Source: Streptosporangiales bacterium
Lineage (GTDB): Bacteria > Actinomycetota > Actinomycetes > Streptosporangiales > WHSR01
Assembly (NCBI GenBank): GCA_009379995.1
Contig: WHSR01000007.1
Span: forward strand, 1-64,000
DNA: 64,000 nucleotides
Reading direction: 5' to 3'
Positions 33,584 to 42,324 of the stretch are shown here, piece by piece (positions within the stretch are counted from its first letter, which is position 1; every line of letters begins with the position of its first letter). The position numbers were made by a program, and so were the translations under genes. The notes beneath the pieces were generated by a model. The model saw only the letters and a program-made list of their open reading frames with translations, did no database searches and was not told the DNA's origin.

Positions 33584-34437
33584 CCTCGGTGCTCCTCGAA
33601 GACCTCGCGCAGCGACTGCGGGCGCCGGCCGGTGAGGTCCTGCACCGCCGAGCTCAGCTGATCCATGTGGCCGGTGCGCACGGCCGTCCCAAGCGAGGTC
33701 GCGATGCGGACCCGCTCCTCGGGCAGGCTGGCGGCCCGAAGGCGTTCCATGAGCTCAATGTCGCTCACCGAGTGGTGCTCGACGGGGCGCCCGGCGAGCT
33801 CGCCGAGCAGCGCGGCAGCATCGGCGCTCGAGAGCAGCTCAGGGCCGGTGACGTCGTAGACAACGTTCTCGTGGCCGTCGCTCGTCAGGACGGCGACGGC
33901 CGCGGCGGCGCAGTCCGCGCGGGACACGAACGCGACCCGCCCGTCGCCGCGGTTGTCGACCAGCTTGCCGGCCGCGATGGCCTCCGCTGCGCCCGGCACC
34001 TGATGCTCGGCGTAGATGGCGTTGCGCAGGAAGGTCCAGGTGAGGCCGCTGTCTCGGAGGATCTCTTCGGTGGTCTTGTGCTCCCAGGTGACCTCTGCGG
34101 GGTTGTCGGCAGTGGGGCCCGACAGCGAGGTGTAGACGACGTGGCCGATGCCGGCCGCGGCCGCCGCGTCGACGGCGACCCGATGCTGAGGTACGCGCCG
34201 CCCGACGGCGCTCGTACTGACCAGAAGGAGCCGCTCACCGCCGGCGAACGCCTGCCGAAGCATCTCGGCCCCGTCGAAGTCGCCGCGGCGAACCTCGGCA
34301 CCGCGGTCGGCCAGGTAGGCGAGCTCCTCCGGCCGGCGGGTGACGAGGACGACGTCGCGCGGCGGTACGCGCTCAAGCAGGCGCTCGGCCGCCCGGCGAC
34401 CGAGCTGTCCCGAGGCCCCGCTGATCACGATGCTCAT
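33568..34437 (-). CDS. NmrA/QOR2-like NAD(P)H-binding reductase
   Basis: A 289-residue atypical SDR. It has GASGQLGRRAAERLLERV at the N-terminus (NADP-binding GxxGxxG), VTRRPEELAYLADRG, RRGDFDGAEMLRQAFAG and LRNAIYAEHQ. The family includes quinone reductase QOR2 (YtfG) and redox-sensing NmrA proteins. It is divergent from the SDR at 34496 and may share its regulatory site. Substrate unknown, a quinone being likely. Confidence 0.83.
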   Translation of the reverse strand: MSIVISGASGQLGRRAAERLLERVPPRDVVLVTRRPEELAYLADRGAEVRRGDFDGAEMLRQAFAGGERLLLVSTSAVGRRVPQHRVAVDAAAAAGIGHVVYTSLSGPTADNPAEVTWEHKTTEEILRDSGLTWTFLRNAIYAEHQVPGAAEAIAAGKLVDNRGDGRVAFVSRADCAAAAVAVLTSDGHENVVYDVTGPELLSSADAAALLGELAGRPVEHHSVSDIELMERLRAASLPEERVRIATSLGTAVRTGHMDQLSSAVQDLTGRRPQSLREVFEEHRGQLGL

Positions 34438-34483
34438 GCGCGTCTCCTTGGCCGACCTACGGAGCGTCGAATGGCCCCATGTT

Positions 34484-34495
34484 AGTGTCGACACT
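34484..34495. promoter_or_regulatory. 12-bp palindrome AGTGTCGACACT at an SDR promoter
   Basis: A perfect palindrome ending one base before the GTG start of the SDR gene, in the short gap to the divergent reductase gene. The same core (TGTCGACA, AGTGTCGACT) recurs at 39136 and 39218, upstream of the transporter of the same cluster, making it a candidate operator for the cluster's GntR regulator. Confidence 0.5.
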
Positions 34496-35359
34496 GTGCG
34501 TCGGACAGATGACTCCGGCGACCGGGCCGGCCTGCGGCTCGACGGACGGGCGGCAGTGGTCACCGGCAGCGGTCGCGGTATCGGCCGGGCGATCGCACAC
34601 GGCCTCGCGGCCCACGGCGCCGCCGTCGTCGTGGCCGACCTGGACGAGGCCGCGGGCGCGACAGTTGCCGACGAGATCACCGGGCGCGACGGACGGGCGA
34701 TAGCCACCAGGGTCGACGTACGGAACGCCGAAAGCGTCGCGGCCATGGTCGACACCACCGTGGCGAAGTGGGGAAGTGTCGACATCCTTGTGAACAACGC
34801 CGGGGTGGCGACGACACAAGTCGTCGAGGACACCAGCGAGGCCGACTGGCGGCGCGTTCTCGACGTGAACCTCACAGGGGTCTTTCTCTGTTGCCAGGCG
34901 GTGCTGCCGCACATGTCCGCGCAGGGCTCCGGAAAGATCGTCAACGTGGCGTCGGTCGCGGCCAAGCGAATCAGCTTCAACGCGGGCGCGAGCTACAGCG
35001 CTTCGAAGGCCGGCCTGCTGGCGTTCACCCGGCATCTCGCCTACGAGGTGGCCGGGCGAGGGATCAACGTCAACGCAATCTGTCCTGGGCCAACCCTGAC
35101 GCCGATGATGGCGGAGGTGGCCGACGAGGAGACGCTGCGGGTGCGGGCGCGCTCGGTGCCGAGGGGTCGCCTCGCCGAGCCGGACGACCAGCTGAACGCC
35201 GTGCTCTTCCTCGTGTCGGATCTCGCCGACATGGTGTGTGGCGTTGCGCTCGACGTGGACGGAGGAGCGCTCCTCGGCTGGACCGACACGGCCTCGTACT
35301 TCGAGCGCAGGCGCGGCCCCGCGGCCAAGGAGGTACCGGAGGAGGAACGCGATGGGTGA
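34496..35359 (+). CDS. Short-chain dehydrogenase/reductase
   Basis: A 287-residue classical SDR with all key parts: VVTGSGRGIGRAIAHGLAAH (NAD(P) loop, about 22-41), VVVADLD (an acidic residue favouring NAD), ILVNNAGVA (about 100), VASVAAKR and YSASKAG (catalytic Ser, Tyr, Lys) and DVDGGALLG at the end. It starts a plus-strand operon with a cyclase, a GntR regulator and a second SDR. The start is GTG 34496, immediately after the palindrome, so the transcript may be nearly leaderless. Confidence 0.87.
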   Translation: MRRTDDSGDRAGLRLDGRAAVVTGSGRGIGRAIAHGLAAHGAAVVVADLDEAAGATVADEITGRDGRAIATRVDVRNAESVAAMVDTTVAKWGSVDILVNNAGVATTQVVEDTSEADWRRVLDVNLTGVFLCCQAVLPHMSAQGSGKIVNVASVAAKRISFNAGASYSASKAGLLAFTRHLAYEVAGRGINVNAICPGPTLTPMMAEVADEETLRVRARSVPRGRLAEPDDQLNAVLFLVSDLADMVCGVALDVDGGALLGWTDTASYFERRRGPAAKEVPEEERDG

Positions 35360-36032
35360 GGGCTGGGTGAACCTCTCGCAGCCCCTCTTCAACGGGATGC
35401 CGCGCGCCGCGGCGCACGGCGACGTTCGGATCTGGGTGGACGAGCGGCACATGCAGACCCGCGCCGGCCCGGCGGTCGCCCGCATCACCCACCTCGAGAT
35501 GGCCGCGCACGTCGGCACGCACGTCGATGCGGCAATCCATTTCATCCCCGGCGGCCGGACCATCGACCAGTATCCGGCCGAGACGTTCACCGGGCGGGGC
35601 GTGGTGCTGGACGTTCGCCGCGAGGGCGCCAGCCCGCTCGGCGTGGACGAGCTGCGGGAGAGCGATCCGGCCATCGAGCCGGACGACATAGTGCTTCTGT
35701 GGTTCGGGTACGCGGAGCGTTTCCGGGAGCCGAGCTACCACGAGCACCCGTACCTCGCGACGGATGCCGCCGAGTGGCTGGTGGAACGCGGCGTACGGAT
35801 GCTCGGCGTGGACACGGTGACACCGGACATGCCGGGCGCACGCCGGCCACCGGACTTCGACTTCCCCGTGCACACCCGCCTGCTGGGTCGGGACATACTG
35901 ATCATCGAGAACCTCGGGCCCGGCCTGGCAACCCTCGCCGGACGCAGGGTGGAGGTGATGGCGGTACCGTTCGCCATCGAGGACGGCGACGCCTCGCCAG
36001 TCGTACCGCTGGCACGACCCCGGGACTCCTGA
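35352..36032 (+). CDS. Cyclase/kynurenine formamidase-like metal hydrolase
   Basis: A 226-residue member of the 'putative cyclase' family, which includes kynurenine formamidase and isatin hydrolase. The diagnostic metal motif HVGTHVDAAIHF (HxGTHxDxxxHF) is at about residues 54-65, followed by GRTIDQYPAETFTGRGVVLD and LLWFGYAERF. It hydrolyses an amide or lactone. It overlaps the SDR end by eight bases and is followed five bases later by the GntR gene. Confidence 0.86.
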   Translation: MGEGWVNLSQPLFNGMPRAAAHGDVRIWVDERHMQTRAGPAVARITHLEMAAHVGTHVDAAIHFIPGGRTIDQYPAETFTGRGVVLDVRREGASPLGVDELRESDPAIEPDDIVLLWFGYAERFREPSYHEHPYLATDAAEWLVERGVRMLGVDTVTPDMPGARRPPDFDFPVHTRLLGRDILIIENLGPGLATLAGRRVEVMAVPFAIEDGDASPVVPLARPRDS

Positions 36033-36037
36033 CGATC

Positions 36038-36853
36038 ATGACCGCCGCGGGTCCTGAACCATCCGATCCGGGGCGGACCGACGCCCGTCTCTCCCCGGAG
36101 GCGGACAGGGTTCGGTCGGAGCTGGTCACCCGGCTGCTGCGGCTCGACGAGCGCAGCGACTCCCTGGTGAGCGTCATCGCCGAGTGGATAGCGCGCGGCA
36201 TCATCGAAGGCCGGCTGCAGCCGGGTCACGACCTGAACTCCGTCGATCTCGCCGAACGGTTCGGGACAAGCCGGACACCCGTACGGGAGGCGCTGATGCT
36301 GCTGGAAAAGGAGGGTCTGGTCGAGACCCCTCCCCGCCGCCGACCCCAGGTGAGCACCCTTGATCTCAGGGTCGTCGAGGAGGTGTACCAGCTGCGCGCC
36401 GAGCTGCTGGCCCTCGTCGCGCTTCGCGTCGCCGAACGGGCACGACCCGAACAGCTCGCCCAGCTCCGGGAGGATCTCGCCGCCATGGAAGACGCCGCCG
36501 CCCGGCGCGATCTGGACGCCTACTTCTGGGCCAACGTGGCGTTCCACGAGCGCGCCGCGCACGTCGCCGACGACCTCACCCTGAAGCGGACTCTCGACTC
36601 CCTCGGGGCGCGCGTCCTGCAGCTTCGGCACTTCAGCCTGTCGCTCCCCGGCCGGATGGAGCTCTCGCTGGAGGACCATCGCCGGCTTGTGCGCGCCTAC
36701 GAGGAGGGAGACGGTCCGCTCGCCGCCGCGCTGAGCCGCTCGATCATCAACGCCGCGCTCCAGGCGATCCGCGAGTCGGGCTGGACCAAGGGCAGTGTGG
36801 ACCGCCGGGACGACGCGTCCCAGCCCCCGGCCGTCACGGAGTCGTCCAAATGA
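36038..36853 (+). CDS. GntR-family (FCD subfamily) transcriptional regulator
   Basis: A 271-residue regulator: winged helix at about residues 45-115 (LVSVIAEWIARGIIEGRLQP, DLAERFGTSRTPVREALMLL, EKEGLVETPPRRRPQVS), then an FCD helical sensor (EVYQLRAELLALVALRVAER, YFWANVAFHERAA, LEDHRRLVRAYEEGDGPLAA). It lies inside the operon it probably controls, between the cyclase and the second SDR. Candidate operators are the TGTCGACA sites at 34484 and 39136. Confidence 0.87.
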   Translation: MTAAGPEPSDPGRTDARLSPEADRVRSELVTRLLRLDERSDSLVSVIAEWIARGIIEGRLQPGHDLNSVDLAERFGTSRTPVREALMLLEKEGLVETPPRRRPQVSTLDLRVVEEVYQLRAELLALVALRVAERARPEQLAQLREDLAAMEDAAARRDLDAYFWANVAFHERAAHVADDLTLKRTLDSLGARVLQLRHFSLSLPGRMELSLEDHRRLVRAYEEGDGPLAAALSRSIINAALQAIRESGWTKGSVDRRDDASQPPAVTESSK

Positions 36854-37686
36854 GCGGCGCTCGGGAGCGGCCCACCGGCGTGCGCGACGCGTTCGACCTC
36901 ACCGGCCGCGCGGCCCTGGTCACCGGCGCGGGCTCCGTCACCGAGGGCATCGGAAACGGCCGCGCGGCGGCGGTCCTGCTCGCCGAGGCGGGAGCCCGTG
37001 TCGGCCTCCTCGACCTCGACGCCGAAGCCGCACAGGAGACGCTGCGACTGGTAGAGGAGCGGGGCGGCGAGGGCATCGTGGTCCCCGCCGACGTCGCCGA
37101 TCCGGTCGCGACGCGATCCGCGGTGGAGAAGGTCGCGGCGGCGTACGGCTCGGTCGACATCCTGGTGAACAACGTGGGCATCGTGGGGCCGGCCGGGCCG
37201 GCCACCGAGATCGACCCCGAGGCGTGGGACGCCGCAATGCGGGTCAACGTAACCTCGATGGTCACCATGGCCAGGTACTGCGTGCCGCTCATGCGGCAGC
37301 GCGGCGGCGGGGCGATCGTCAACGTCTCCTCGACCGCCGGCCTGGGCGGCGGGTATCCGTCGCTGCTCTACCCGACCAGCAAGGGTGCCATCATCAGCCT
37401 GACCCGTTCGATGGCGGCGCACCACGGTCCGGAGGGCATCCGGGTCAACGCGGTGGCTCCCGGCCAGGTCTTCACCCCGCGCATCGCCGCGCGTGGAGCG
37501 TCGCAGGAGATGCGTGACGCGCGGAGGCGGGTGGCGCCGCTGCGGACCGAGGGCGACGGCTGGGACGTAGGCTACGCCATCCTGTATCTGGCGAGTCCCG
37601 CGGCTCGCTGGGTGACCGGGGTCGTGCTCCCGGTCGACGCGGGCCTCACCGCCGCCTTCCCGCTGCAGTCCCCACCCTCCGAGTAG
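36850..37686 (+). CDS. Short-chain dehydrogenase/reductase
   Basis: A 278-residue SDR overlapping the GntR gene by ATGA. It carries LVTGAGSVTEGIGNGRAAAV (the cofactor loop, with three extra residues), LLDLDAEAAQ, ILVNNVGIV, VNVSSTAGLG, the catalytic Tyr and Lys in LLYPTSKGAI, and LPVDAGLTA at the end. It presumably acts on the same substrate chain as the SDR at 34496. Its stop is directly followed by a 65-bp palindromic element. Confidence 0.86.
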   Translation: MSGARERPTGVRDAFDLTGRAALVTGAGSVTEGIGNGRAAAVLLAEAGARVGLLDLDAEAAQETLRLVEERGGEGIVVPADVADPVATRSAVEKVAAAYGSVDILVNNVGIVGPAGPATEIDPEAWDAAMRVNVTSMVTMARYCVPLMRQRGGGAIVNVSSTAGLGGGYPSLLYPTSKGAIISLTRSMAAHHGPEGIRVNAVAPGQVFTPRIAARGASQEMRDARRRVAPLRTEGDGWDVGYAILYLASPAARWVTGVVLPVDAGLTAAFPLQSPPSE

Positions 37687-37751
37687 TGTCGAGATCTATG
37701 TTGTGGGGTGCCGAACCGGACAAAACGACCCCCGCAACATAGATCTCGGCG
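37687..37751. repeat. 65-bp palindromic element, copy 4 of 5
   Basis: GAGATCTATGTTG pairs with CAACATAGATCTC; the core CCGAACCGGACAAAACGACC is nearly identical to copy 3. It fills the whole gap between two convergent genes and probably terminates both. Confidence 0.9.
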
Positions 37752-37755
37752 CTGG

Positions 37756-39090
37756 CTAGCCGTGGCGCGCCGGCTCGGCCACGGTGGGCTCCTCGCCGAG
37801 GCTCGTTCGCAACGTCTCCGGCAGGTACCGGAACAGGATCAGGCCCCCCAGCAGAGCCAGCACGGCCAGATAGATGGCCGGCGCGATGCTGGCTCCGGTC
37901 ACCGACACCAGCCAGGCGGCCACCAGCGGCCCCGACCCGGAGACCACTGCCAGGCCCAGGTTGTGCCCGACCGACGTTCCGGTGAGCCGGGTCGCCGCCG
38001 GGAACAGCTCGACGACCACCACCGAACTCATGACGTTGAGGGCCGCCTGGGAAAGCCCGAACACGCAGAGGCCGAGGAATGCCACCGCCGCGTTCTCGAT
38101 ACCGAGGAGCAGGAAGATCGGCACGGCGAAGACGAGGTGCCCGAGGCACCCGAGGAGGTACGTCGGGCGGCGGCCGATGCGATCGGAAAGCATGCCCGCG
38201 AGCGGGCACAGCAGGGCGTAGACCAGCAGGCCCCCGGCGGTGATGAGGATCGCCCGGGTCGGCACGAACCCGGCGGTCTCCGACAGGTAGTTCACCATGT
38301 AGGTGGCCAGGTAGTAGACGCCAAGGCCGGCCAACCCGGAGATGATGAACGCCAGACCGACCTCCTTCGTGTTGTTCCGCCCGACGCTACGCAACGGCGA
38401 CTTGGCGACGCGATCGGCCTGTTCGAGTTCGCGGAACACCGGGGTGTCCTGGAGCTTGAGGCGCACGTACAGCCCCGCGACGCCCAATGGGGCGGCGACC
38501 AGGAACGGCACCCGCCATCCCCACGCCTCGAGCGCTTCGGGGGTAAGCCACGAGTTCAGCCCCAGCGCGATCAGGCTTCCCGTCATGAAGCCGAGCGCCG
38601 CCGTGGCCGAGATCAGGCTCGCCCACCTACCCCGACGTCCGGCGGGCGCGTACTCCACGAGGTACGTCCCCGCGCCGGTCCACTCCCCGCCGACCGAGAG
38701 GCCCTGGATCGAGCGCAGCACCACGAGCAGGATGGGCGCCAGCAAGCCGACGGTCGCGTACGACGGAAGAGCCGCGATGAGGGTCGTGGAGACGCTCATC
38801 ACGATGATGGCGGCGGACAGGGCGGCGCGGCGTCCCGCCCGATCGCCCAGGGTCCCGAACAGCACAGCGCCGAGAGGCCGGAAGAGAAACGCCACGCCGA
38901 AGACCGCCAAGGAGGCCAGGAGCGAGGTCGTCTCGTTGGTGGCCGGAAAGAACACCCGGCCGATGGTGGTGGCGAAGAAGCCGTAGACCGCGAAGTCGAA
39001 CCACTCCATGTAGTTGCCCACGACCGTCGCGGTCATGATGCGCCCGCGGATGGAGTCGACAGGCGTGGCAGGCGTTACGCCCTCGGACAT
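37756..39090 (-). CDS. MHS-type MFS organic acid symporter
   Basis: A 444-residue transporter with 12 membrane spans. It has the metabolite:H+ symporter signatures NYMEWFDFAVYGFFATTIGR (about 25-44), FLFRPLGAVLFGTLGDRAGR and LSVGGEWTGAGTYLVEYAPA. The group imports dicarboxylates, aromatic acids or osmolytes with protons. It is convergent with the SDR operon and has TGTCGACA-type sites upstream like that operon, so it likely imports the operon's substrate (inference). Confidence 0.87.
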   Translation of the reverse strand: MSEGVTPATPVDSIRGRIMTATVVGNYMEWFDFAVYGFFATTIGRVFFPATNETTSLLASLAVFGVAFLFRPLGAVLFGTLGDRAGRRAALSAAIIVMSVSTTLIAALPSYATVGLLAPILLVVLRSIQGLSVGGEWTGAGTYLVEYAPAGRRGRWASLISATAALGFMTGSLIALGLNSWLTPEALEAWGWRVPFLVAAPLGVAGLYVRLKLQDTPVFRELEQADRVAKSPLRSVGRNNTKEVGLAFIISGLAGLGVYYLATYMVNYLSETAGFVPTRAILITAGGLLVYALLCPLAGMLSDRIGRRPTYLLGCLGHLVFAVPIFLLLGIENAAVAFLGLCVFGLSQAALNVMSSVVVVELFPAATRLTGTSVGHNLGLAVVSGSGPLVAAWLVSVTGASIAPAIYLAVLALLGGLILFRYLPETLRTSLGEEPTVAEPARHG

Positions 39091-39267
39091 CGCTCTCCCT
39101 CCTTCGCCCGCTGGCGGCCGCTCGTCGGGAGCTTGTGTCGACAGTATTTCTCATACGTATCGCCAGGGGCAACGATGAGGGCCACTTATGGCCCTGCCTG
39201 TCGTATGCCGGCAGGAAAGTGTCGACTGGCCGTGGAATTCACGGCGCCCAGTAGCGATCCTCGACGA
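39091..39267. promoter_or_regulatory. Promoter region with two GTCGAC-core sites
   Basis: The 177-bp gap upstream of the transporter. TGTCGACA at 39136-39143 and AGTGTCGACT at 39218-39227 resemble the palindrome at 34484. An ATACGTAT palindrome lies near 39154. The SMP-30 gene's 3' end is on the right side, so this gap serves the transporter. Confidence 0.45.
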
Positions 39268-40095
39268 CTACGGCCTACCGGCGCCGGGTGCGGGCGCCGG
39301 GAACACGACGACCTGCCCGTTGGGCTCCGTCGTCTCCGGACCGCCCCACTCCTGCCCGACGACGTACAGCTGCGGCCGATCGCCGCGGGTCAGCGCGCAG
39401 GCGAAGGCACCCCGGTCCAGGTCGACCGCCCCGAGAACATCGCCGCCCTCGCTCACCCGCACGCAGTGGCGGTTCCCCACGTCTGCGTACCAGACCGCGC
39501 CCTCGGCGTCGACGCAGATCCCGTCCGGGTGGTCGTCTCCGGCGTCCGCCCACACCCGCGGGTTGGCCAGGTCGCCGTCCGGACCGATGTCATACGCCGT
39601 GAGCCGGTTGCCGTAGGACTCGGCGACGATCAGCGTCCTGCCGTCTGCGGTGATCGCCATCCCGTTGGGGAAAGCGAGGTCTTCGGCGACGCGGCGTACG
39701 GCCCCCTCCGGCGTGACGAGTACGACGAAGCCCGGCGCAAACTCCCCCTCGGGGAAGTCGAAGCCGATGTTGTTGACGTACGCATTGCCGCGCTCATCGA
39801 CCACTATGTCGTTCCACGCCCCCTGGGATACCGGGGGCAGCTCGGCATGCGTGACCATCGAGCCGTCAGGCTCGCGGCGGAGCAACCTCCGCTGCGCCGA
39901 GTCCACGACCAGCAACCGCCCGTCGGGCAGGAAGTCGATGCACATCGGGAACGACGGGACGCTCGCTACCACCTCGTGGCTACCGTCGGGGTCGAGCGCG
40001 ATCACCTGGTGAGCGCCCCAGTCGGAGAACCAGAGTCGTCCGTCGTGCCAGCGCGGGGACTCGCCGAACGCGATTCCTTCCATCAGCACGGTCAT
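39268..40095 (-). CDS. SMP-30/gluconolactonase-family lactonase
   Basis: A 275-residue six-bladed beta-propeller of the SMP-30/regucalcin family, which hydrolyses lactones with a bound divalent metal. Family motifs are EGIAFGESPRWHDGRLWFSD (metal Glu), GAWNDIVVDERGNAYVNNIG (Asn), FPNGMAITADGRTLIVAES (Asn) and HPDGICVDAEGAVWYADVGN (Asp). ATG 40095 begins where the family begins. It lies upstream of the transporter on the same strand and may be co-expressed with it. Confidence 0.88.
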   Translation of the reverse strand: MTVLMEGIAFGESPRWHDGRLWFSDWGAHQVIALDPDGSHEVVASVPSFPMCIDFLPDGRLLVVDSAQRRLLRREPDGSMVTHAELPPVSQGAWNDIVVDERGNAYVNNIGFDFPEGEFAPGFVVLVTPEGAVRRVAEDLAFPNGMAITADGRTLIVAESYGNRLTAYDIGPDGDLANPRVWADAGDDHPDGICVDAEGAVWYADVGNRHCVRVSEGGDVLGAVDLDRGAFACALTRGDRPQLYVVGQEWGGPETTEPNGQVVVFPAPAPGAGRP

Positions 40096-40305
40096 GTGAG
40101 GGTAGACCGCCCGCACGGCCAAGACTCATCGGTCTCGACAGGCTCGCCATCGAACGCTGCCCGTCCGGGTGTTCCACAGGTCGAGCACCACACCCGGATA
40201 TCCACAGCTGGGGCGATGGGCGGTGGCGACCGGTGGGTGTGTCACGTGATCGTAGGAGCCTGCCGTCGGATAAGGGCGGGCGTTAAGCGGCGGGAGGAGC
40301 CTACG
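40096..40305. other. Divergent intergenic region
   Basis: A 210-bp gap between the SMP-30 gene and the small coiled-coil gene. The plus-strand gene has GGGAGGAGCC as ribosome site. No palindrome or repeat was recognised. Confidence 0.3.
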
Positions 40306-40614
40306 ATGATGACCATGTCGCAGGTCTGGGCGGTGATCGGCATCATGGGGGCGGCGTTCGCCGCCATGATCGGACTGGTGTTTCGTGCTATGTCCCAGCA
40401 CGGCCGAGCGTTAACCGCGGAGGTCGGCACCATTCACCACAAGATCGACGGACTGCGCAACGAGATGACCGCCAAGTTCGATCACGTCTTCGAACGGATC
40501 GACAGCCTCTCCGGACGGGTCGAGAGACTCGAGACCAAGGTTGAGACGCTCGACCGGGACGTGCATTCCCTGACGATCAGAGTCATGGGCAACGAGCCAC
40601 CAAAGGAAGGGTGA
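40306..40614 (+). CDS. Small membrane-anchored coiled-coil protein
   Basis: A 102-residue protein starting at ATG 40306 after GGGAGGAG. Residues 6-28 (QVWAVIGIMGAAFAAMIGLV) are a transmembrane helix; from about 40 on, a heptad pattern (EVGTIHHKIDGLRNEMTAKF, RIDSLSGRVERLETKVETLD) predicts a coiled coil. Proteins like this are common in actinobacteria next to unrelated genes, and their function is unknown. It is convergent with the monooxygenase gene. Confidence 0.7.
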   Translation: MMTMSQVWAVIGIMGAAFAAMIGLVFRAMSQHGRALTAEVGTIHHKIDGLRNEMTAKFDHVFERIDSLSGRVERLETKVETLDRDVHSLTIRVMGNEPPKEG

Positions 40615-40657
40615 CGGGCCGACCGCGTTTCCCGGCTCGCGGAGGCAGCAGGGGCGG

Positions 40658-42193
40658 TCACGGGGACGTGTCGGCCGAGCGGGTGGAGCGTGCCGCGTCG
40701 GCGCGGCTGCACCAGGTGCGGAGGGCTTCACGGAGCGCCGGCGCCCGGCGGCCTGGGTCCGGCTCGTCGGACGCCCACGCGGCGTACCCGTCGGGCCGGA
40801 CGAGAAGGGAGGGCGGCCACGCCCGTCCATCGCGACGGACGTACGAGACGGCACGGACGTGGTCCGGCAGGTCGGCGAGGTCGGCGCGCTTTCCGTCCCG
40901 CGCGCTTTCCAGCAGCACGAACCGGGCGTCGTGAAACAGCTCGGATACCCGCACAGCGGTCCCGTCGGCCAGGGTGAGGCGCCCGCCCGGCAGTCGCGTG
41001 CCGGTCAGTCGGTGGGACGGTGAGATGGTGGGCGGGTACGCCACCGAGACGCCGGAGTAGCGGCGGGCCATCCACGCCTGCACCGGGGGCAGCGGGGTCA
41101 CCAGACGGTACGCCGCCCGGCGGCGCAGCCGGCCGCGTCTGTTCCGCGCGGTGTTGAGCCGGAACTGCATGCCGGTGAGCCGGAGCACCTGCTCGCCGAC
41201 GGGGTGGCGCTCCGTGTGGTAGGAGTCGAGCAGCCAGTCGGGCGCCCATCCGGCGACCGCGGCGCCGAGCTTCCAGCCCAGGTTCATGGCGTCCTGGAAG
41301 CCGGCGTTGAGCCCCTGGGCGCCCGCCGGGGAATGGGTGTGCGCGGCGTCTCCGGCCAGGAAGATCCGCCCGACCCGGTAGCGAGTCGCCTGCCGGCTCT
41401 CGCTGCGGTACCGGCTCGACCAGTACAAGTCGCGCACGCCGAAGTCGCTGCCGGTGACGCGTACCAGACCCTCCCGCACCTCGTCGAGGCCCACCGGCTC
41501 GGTCACCGGGACGCTCGCGCGCGCGTAGTCGTACAGGACCACACGGCAGGAGCCGTCCCGGAACGGGAACACGAGCAGCATGCCGCCCTCCGACAGTTCG
41601 CCGTGGGCGTCGGTCATCGGCAATCCGTCGAGGTAGACGTCGGCCAGGGTCACCGAGCCGGGGTTCGGAGCACCGGGGAACGGTACGTTCAGGCGTTCGC
41701 GGACGAGGCTGCGAAGCCCGTCGCAGGCGACGACATAGGCGGCGCGTTCCTCGCCGGCGCCGGCGGGTCCCTCGACCCGTAGCCGAACCCCCGCGTCGTC
41801 CTCCGCCACGTCGACGACCTCCGCGGACCACTGGATCTCCACGCCGAGCTCCTGCGCCCGTGTCAGCAGGATGCTCTCGATCTGGCTCTGCGGAATGTCG
41901 AGGATGAACGGGAAGTCCGAGTCGAGCCGGCGGAAGTCGATCACGGCGCCCTTCGGCCCGAGCGGAAAGGAGGGCACCGGCAGGCCGGCCTCGAGGAAGC
42001 GTTCCCCCAGGCCGCGCAGGTCCAGCATCTCCACGCTCCGGGCGTGCAGACAGATCGCCCTGGAGTCCCTTCGAGGCGCCTCACGGCGTTCGAGCACCCG
42101 GGTGTGCAGGCCGGCCAGCCCCAGTTCGCAGGCCAGAGCCAGCCCGGTCGGCCCGGCCCCAACGACGACGACGGTGTCGGGTCTGCTTGACAC
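40658..42193 (-). CDS. FAD-dependent aromatic monooxygenase
   Basis: A 511-residue class A flavoprotein monooxygenase like the one at 5187-6731. Motifs are VVVVGAGPTGLALACELGLA (FAD, residue 8 onward), ACDGLRSLVRERL (DG motif, about 160), GRIFLAGDAAHTHSPAGAQG and GLNAGFQDAMNLGWKLGAAV (about 280-315), and a C-terminal thioredoxin-like domain. GTG 42193 is chosen because GGAGG lies seven bases upstream; the frame extends further to 42307. Substrate unknown. A 15-bp inverted repeat near 42296 is a possible operator. Confidence 0.87.
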   Translation of the reverse strand: MSSRPDTVVVVGAGPTGLALACELGLAGLHTRVLERREAPRRDSRAICLHARSVEMLDLRGLGERFLEAGLPVPSFPLGPKGAVIDFRRLDSDFPFILDIPQSQIESILLTRAQELGVEIQWSAEVVDVAEDDAGVRLRVEGPAGAGEERAAYVVACDGLRSLVRERLNVPFPGAPNPGSVTLADVYLDGLPMTDAHGELSEGGMLLVFPFRDGSCRVVLYDYARASVPVTEPVGLDEVREGLVRVTGSDFGVRDLYWSSRYRSESRQATRYRVGRIFLAGDAAHTHSPAGAQGLNAGFQDAMNLGWKLGAAVAGWAPDWLLDSYHTERHPVGEQVLRLTGMQFRLNTARNRRGRLRRRAAYRLVTPLPPVQAWMARRYSGVSVAYPPTISPSHRLTGTRLPGGRLTLADGTAVRVSELFHDARFVLLESARDGKRADLADLPDHVRAVSYVRRDGRAWPPSLLVRPDGYAAWASDEPDPGRRAPALREALRTWCSRADAARSTRSADTSP

Positions 42194-42288
42194 GACGCAT
42201 CCTCCCCGTGCACGAGAGCACGACTGACGCGACGCCTCGAGCCCGTCCGGCACGAGCGCGCCGTACCGGCCAGTGAATATCGAAACAT

Positions 42289-42303
42289 CAGATATCGGAT
42301 CTG
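42289..42303. promoter_or_regulatory. Candidate operator between monooxygenase and phosphatase genes
   Basis: CAGAT, ATCGG, ATCTG form a 15-bp inverted repeat in an AT-rich patch; ATATCG also occurs twice (42277 and 42292). It lies between two divergent genes and could control either one. Confidence 0.4.
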
Positions 42304-42324
42304 TCACCCAACTTCACCTATCCC

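Noticed and set aside
37708..40614. A very long plus-strand open frame (968 codons) across the MHS transporter and SMP-30 genes
   Set aside because: It is antisense to two well-supported genes and its translation is low-complexity Arg/Gly/Gln; only its last 103 codons (40306-40614) have their own start, ribosome site and plausible protein features.
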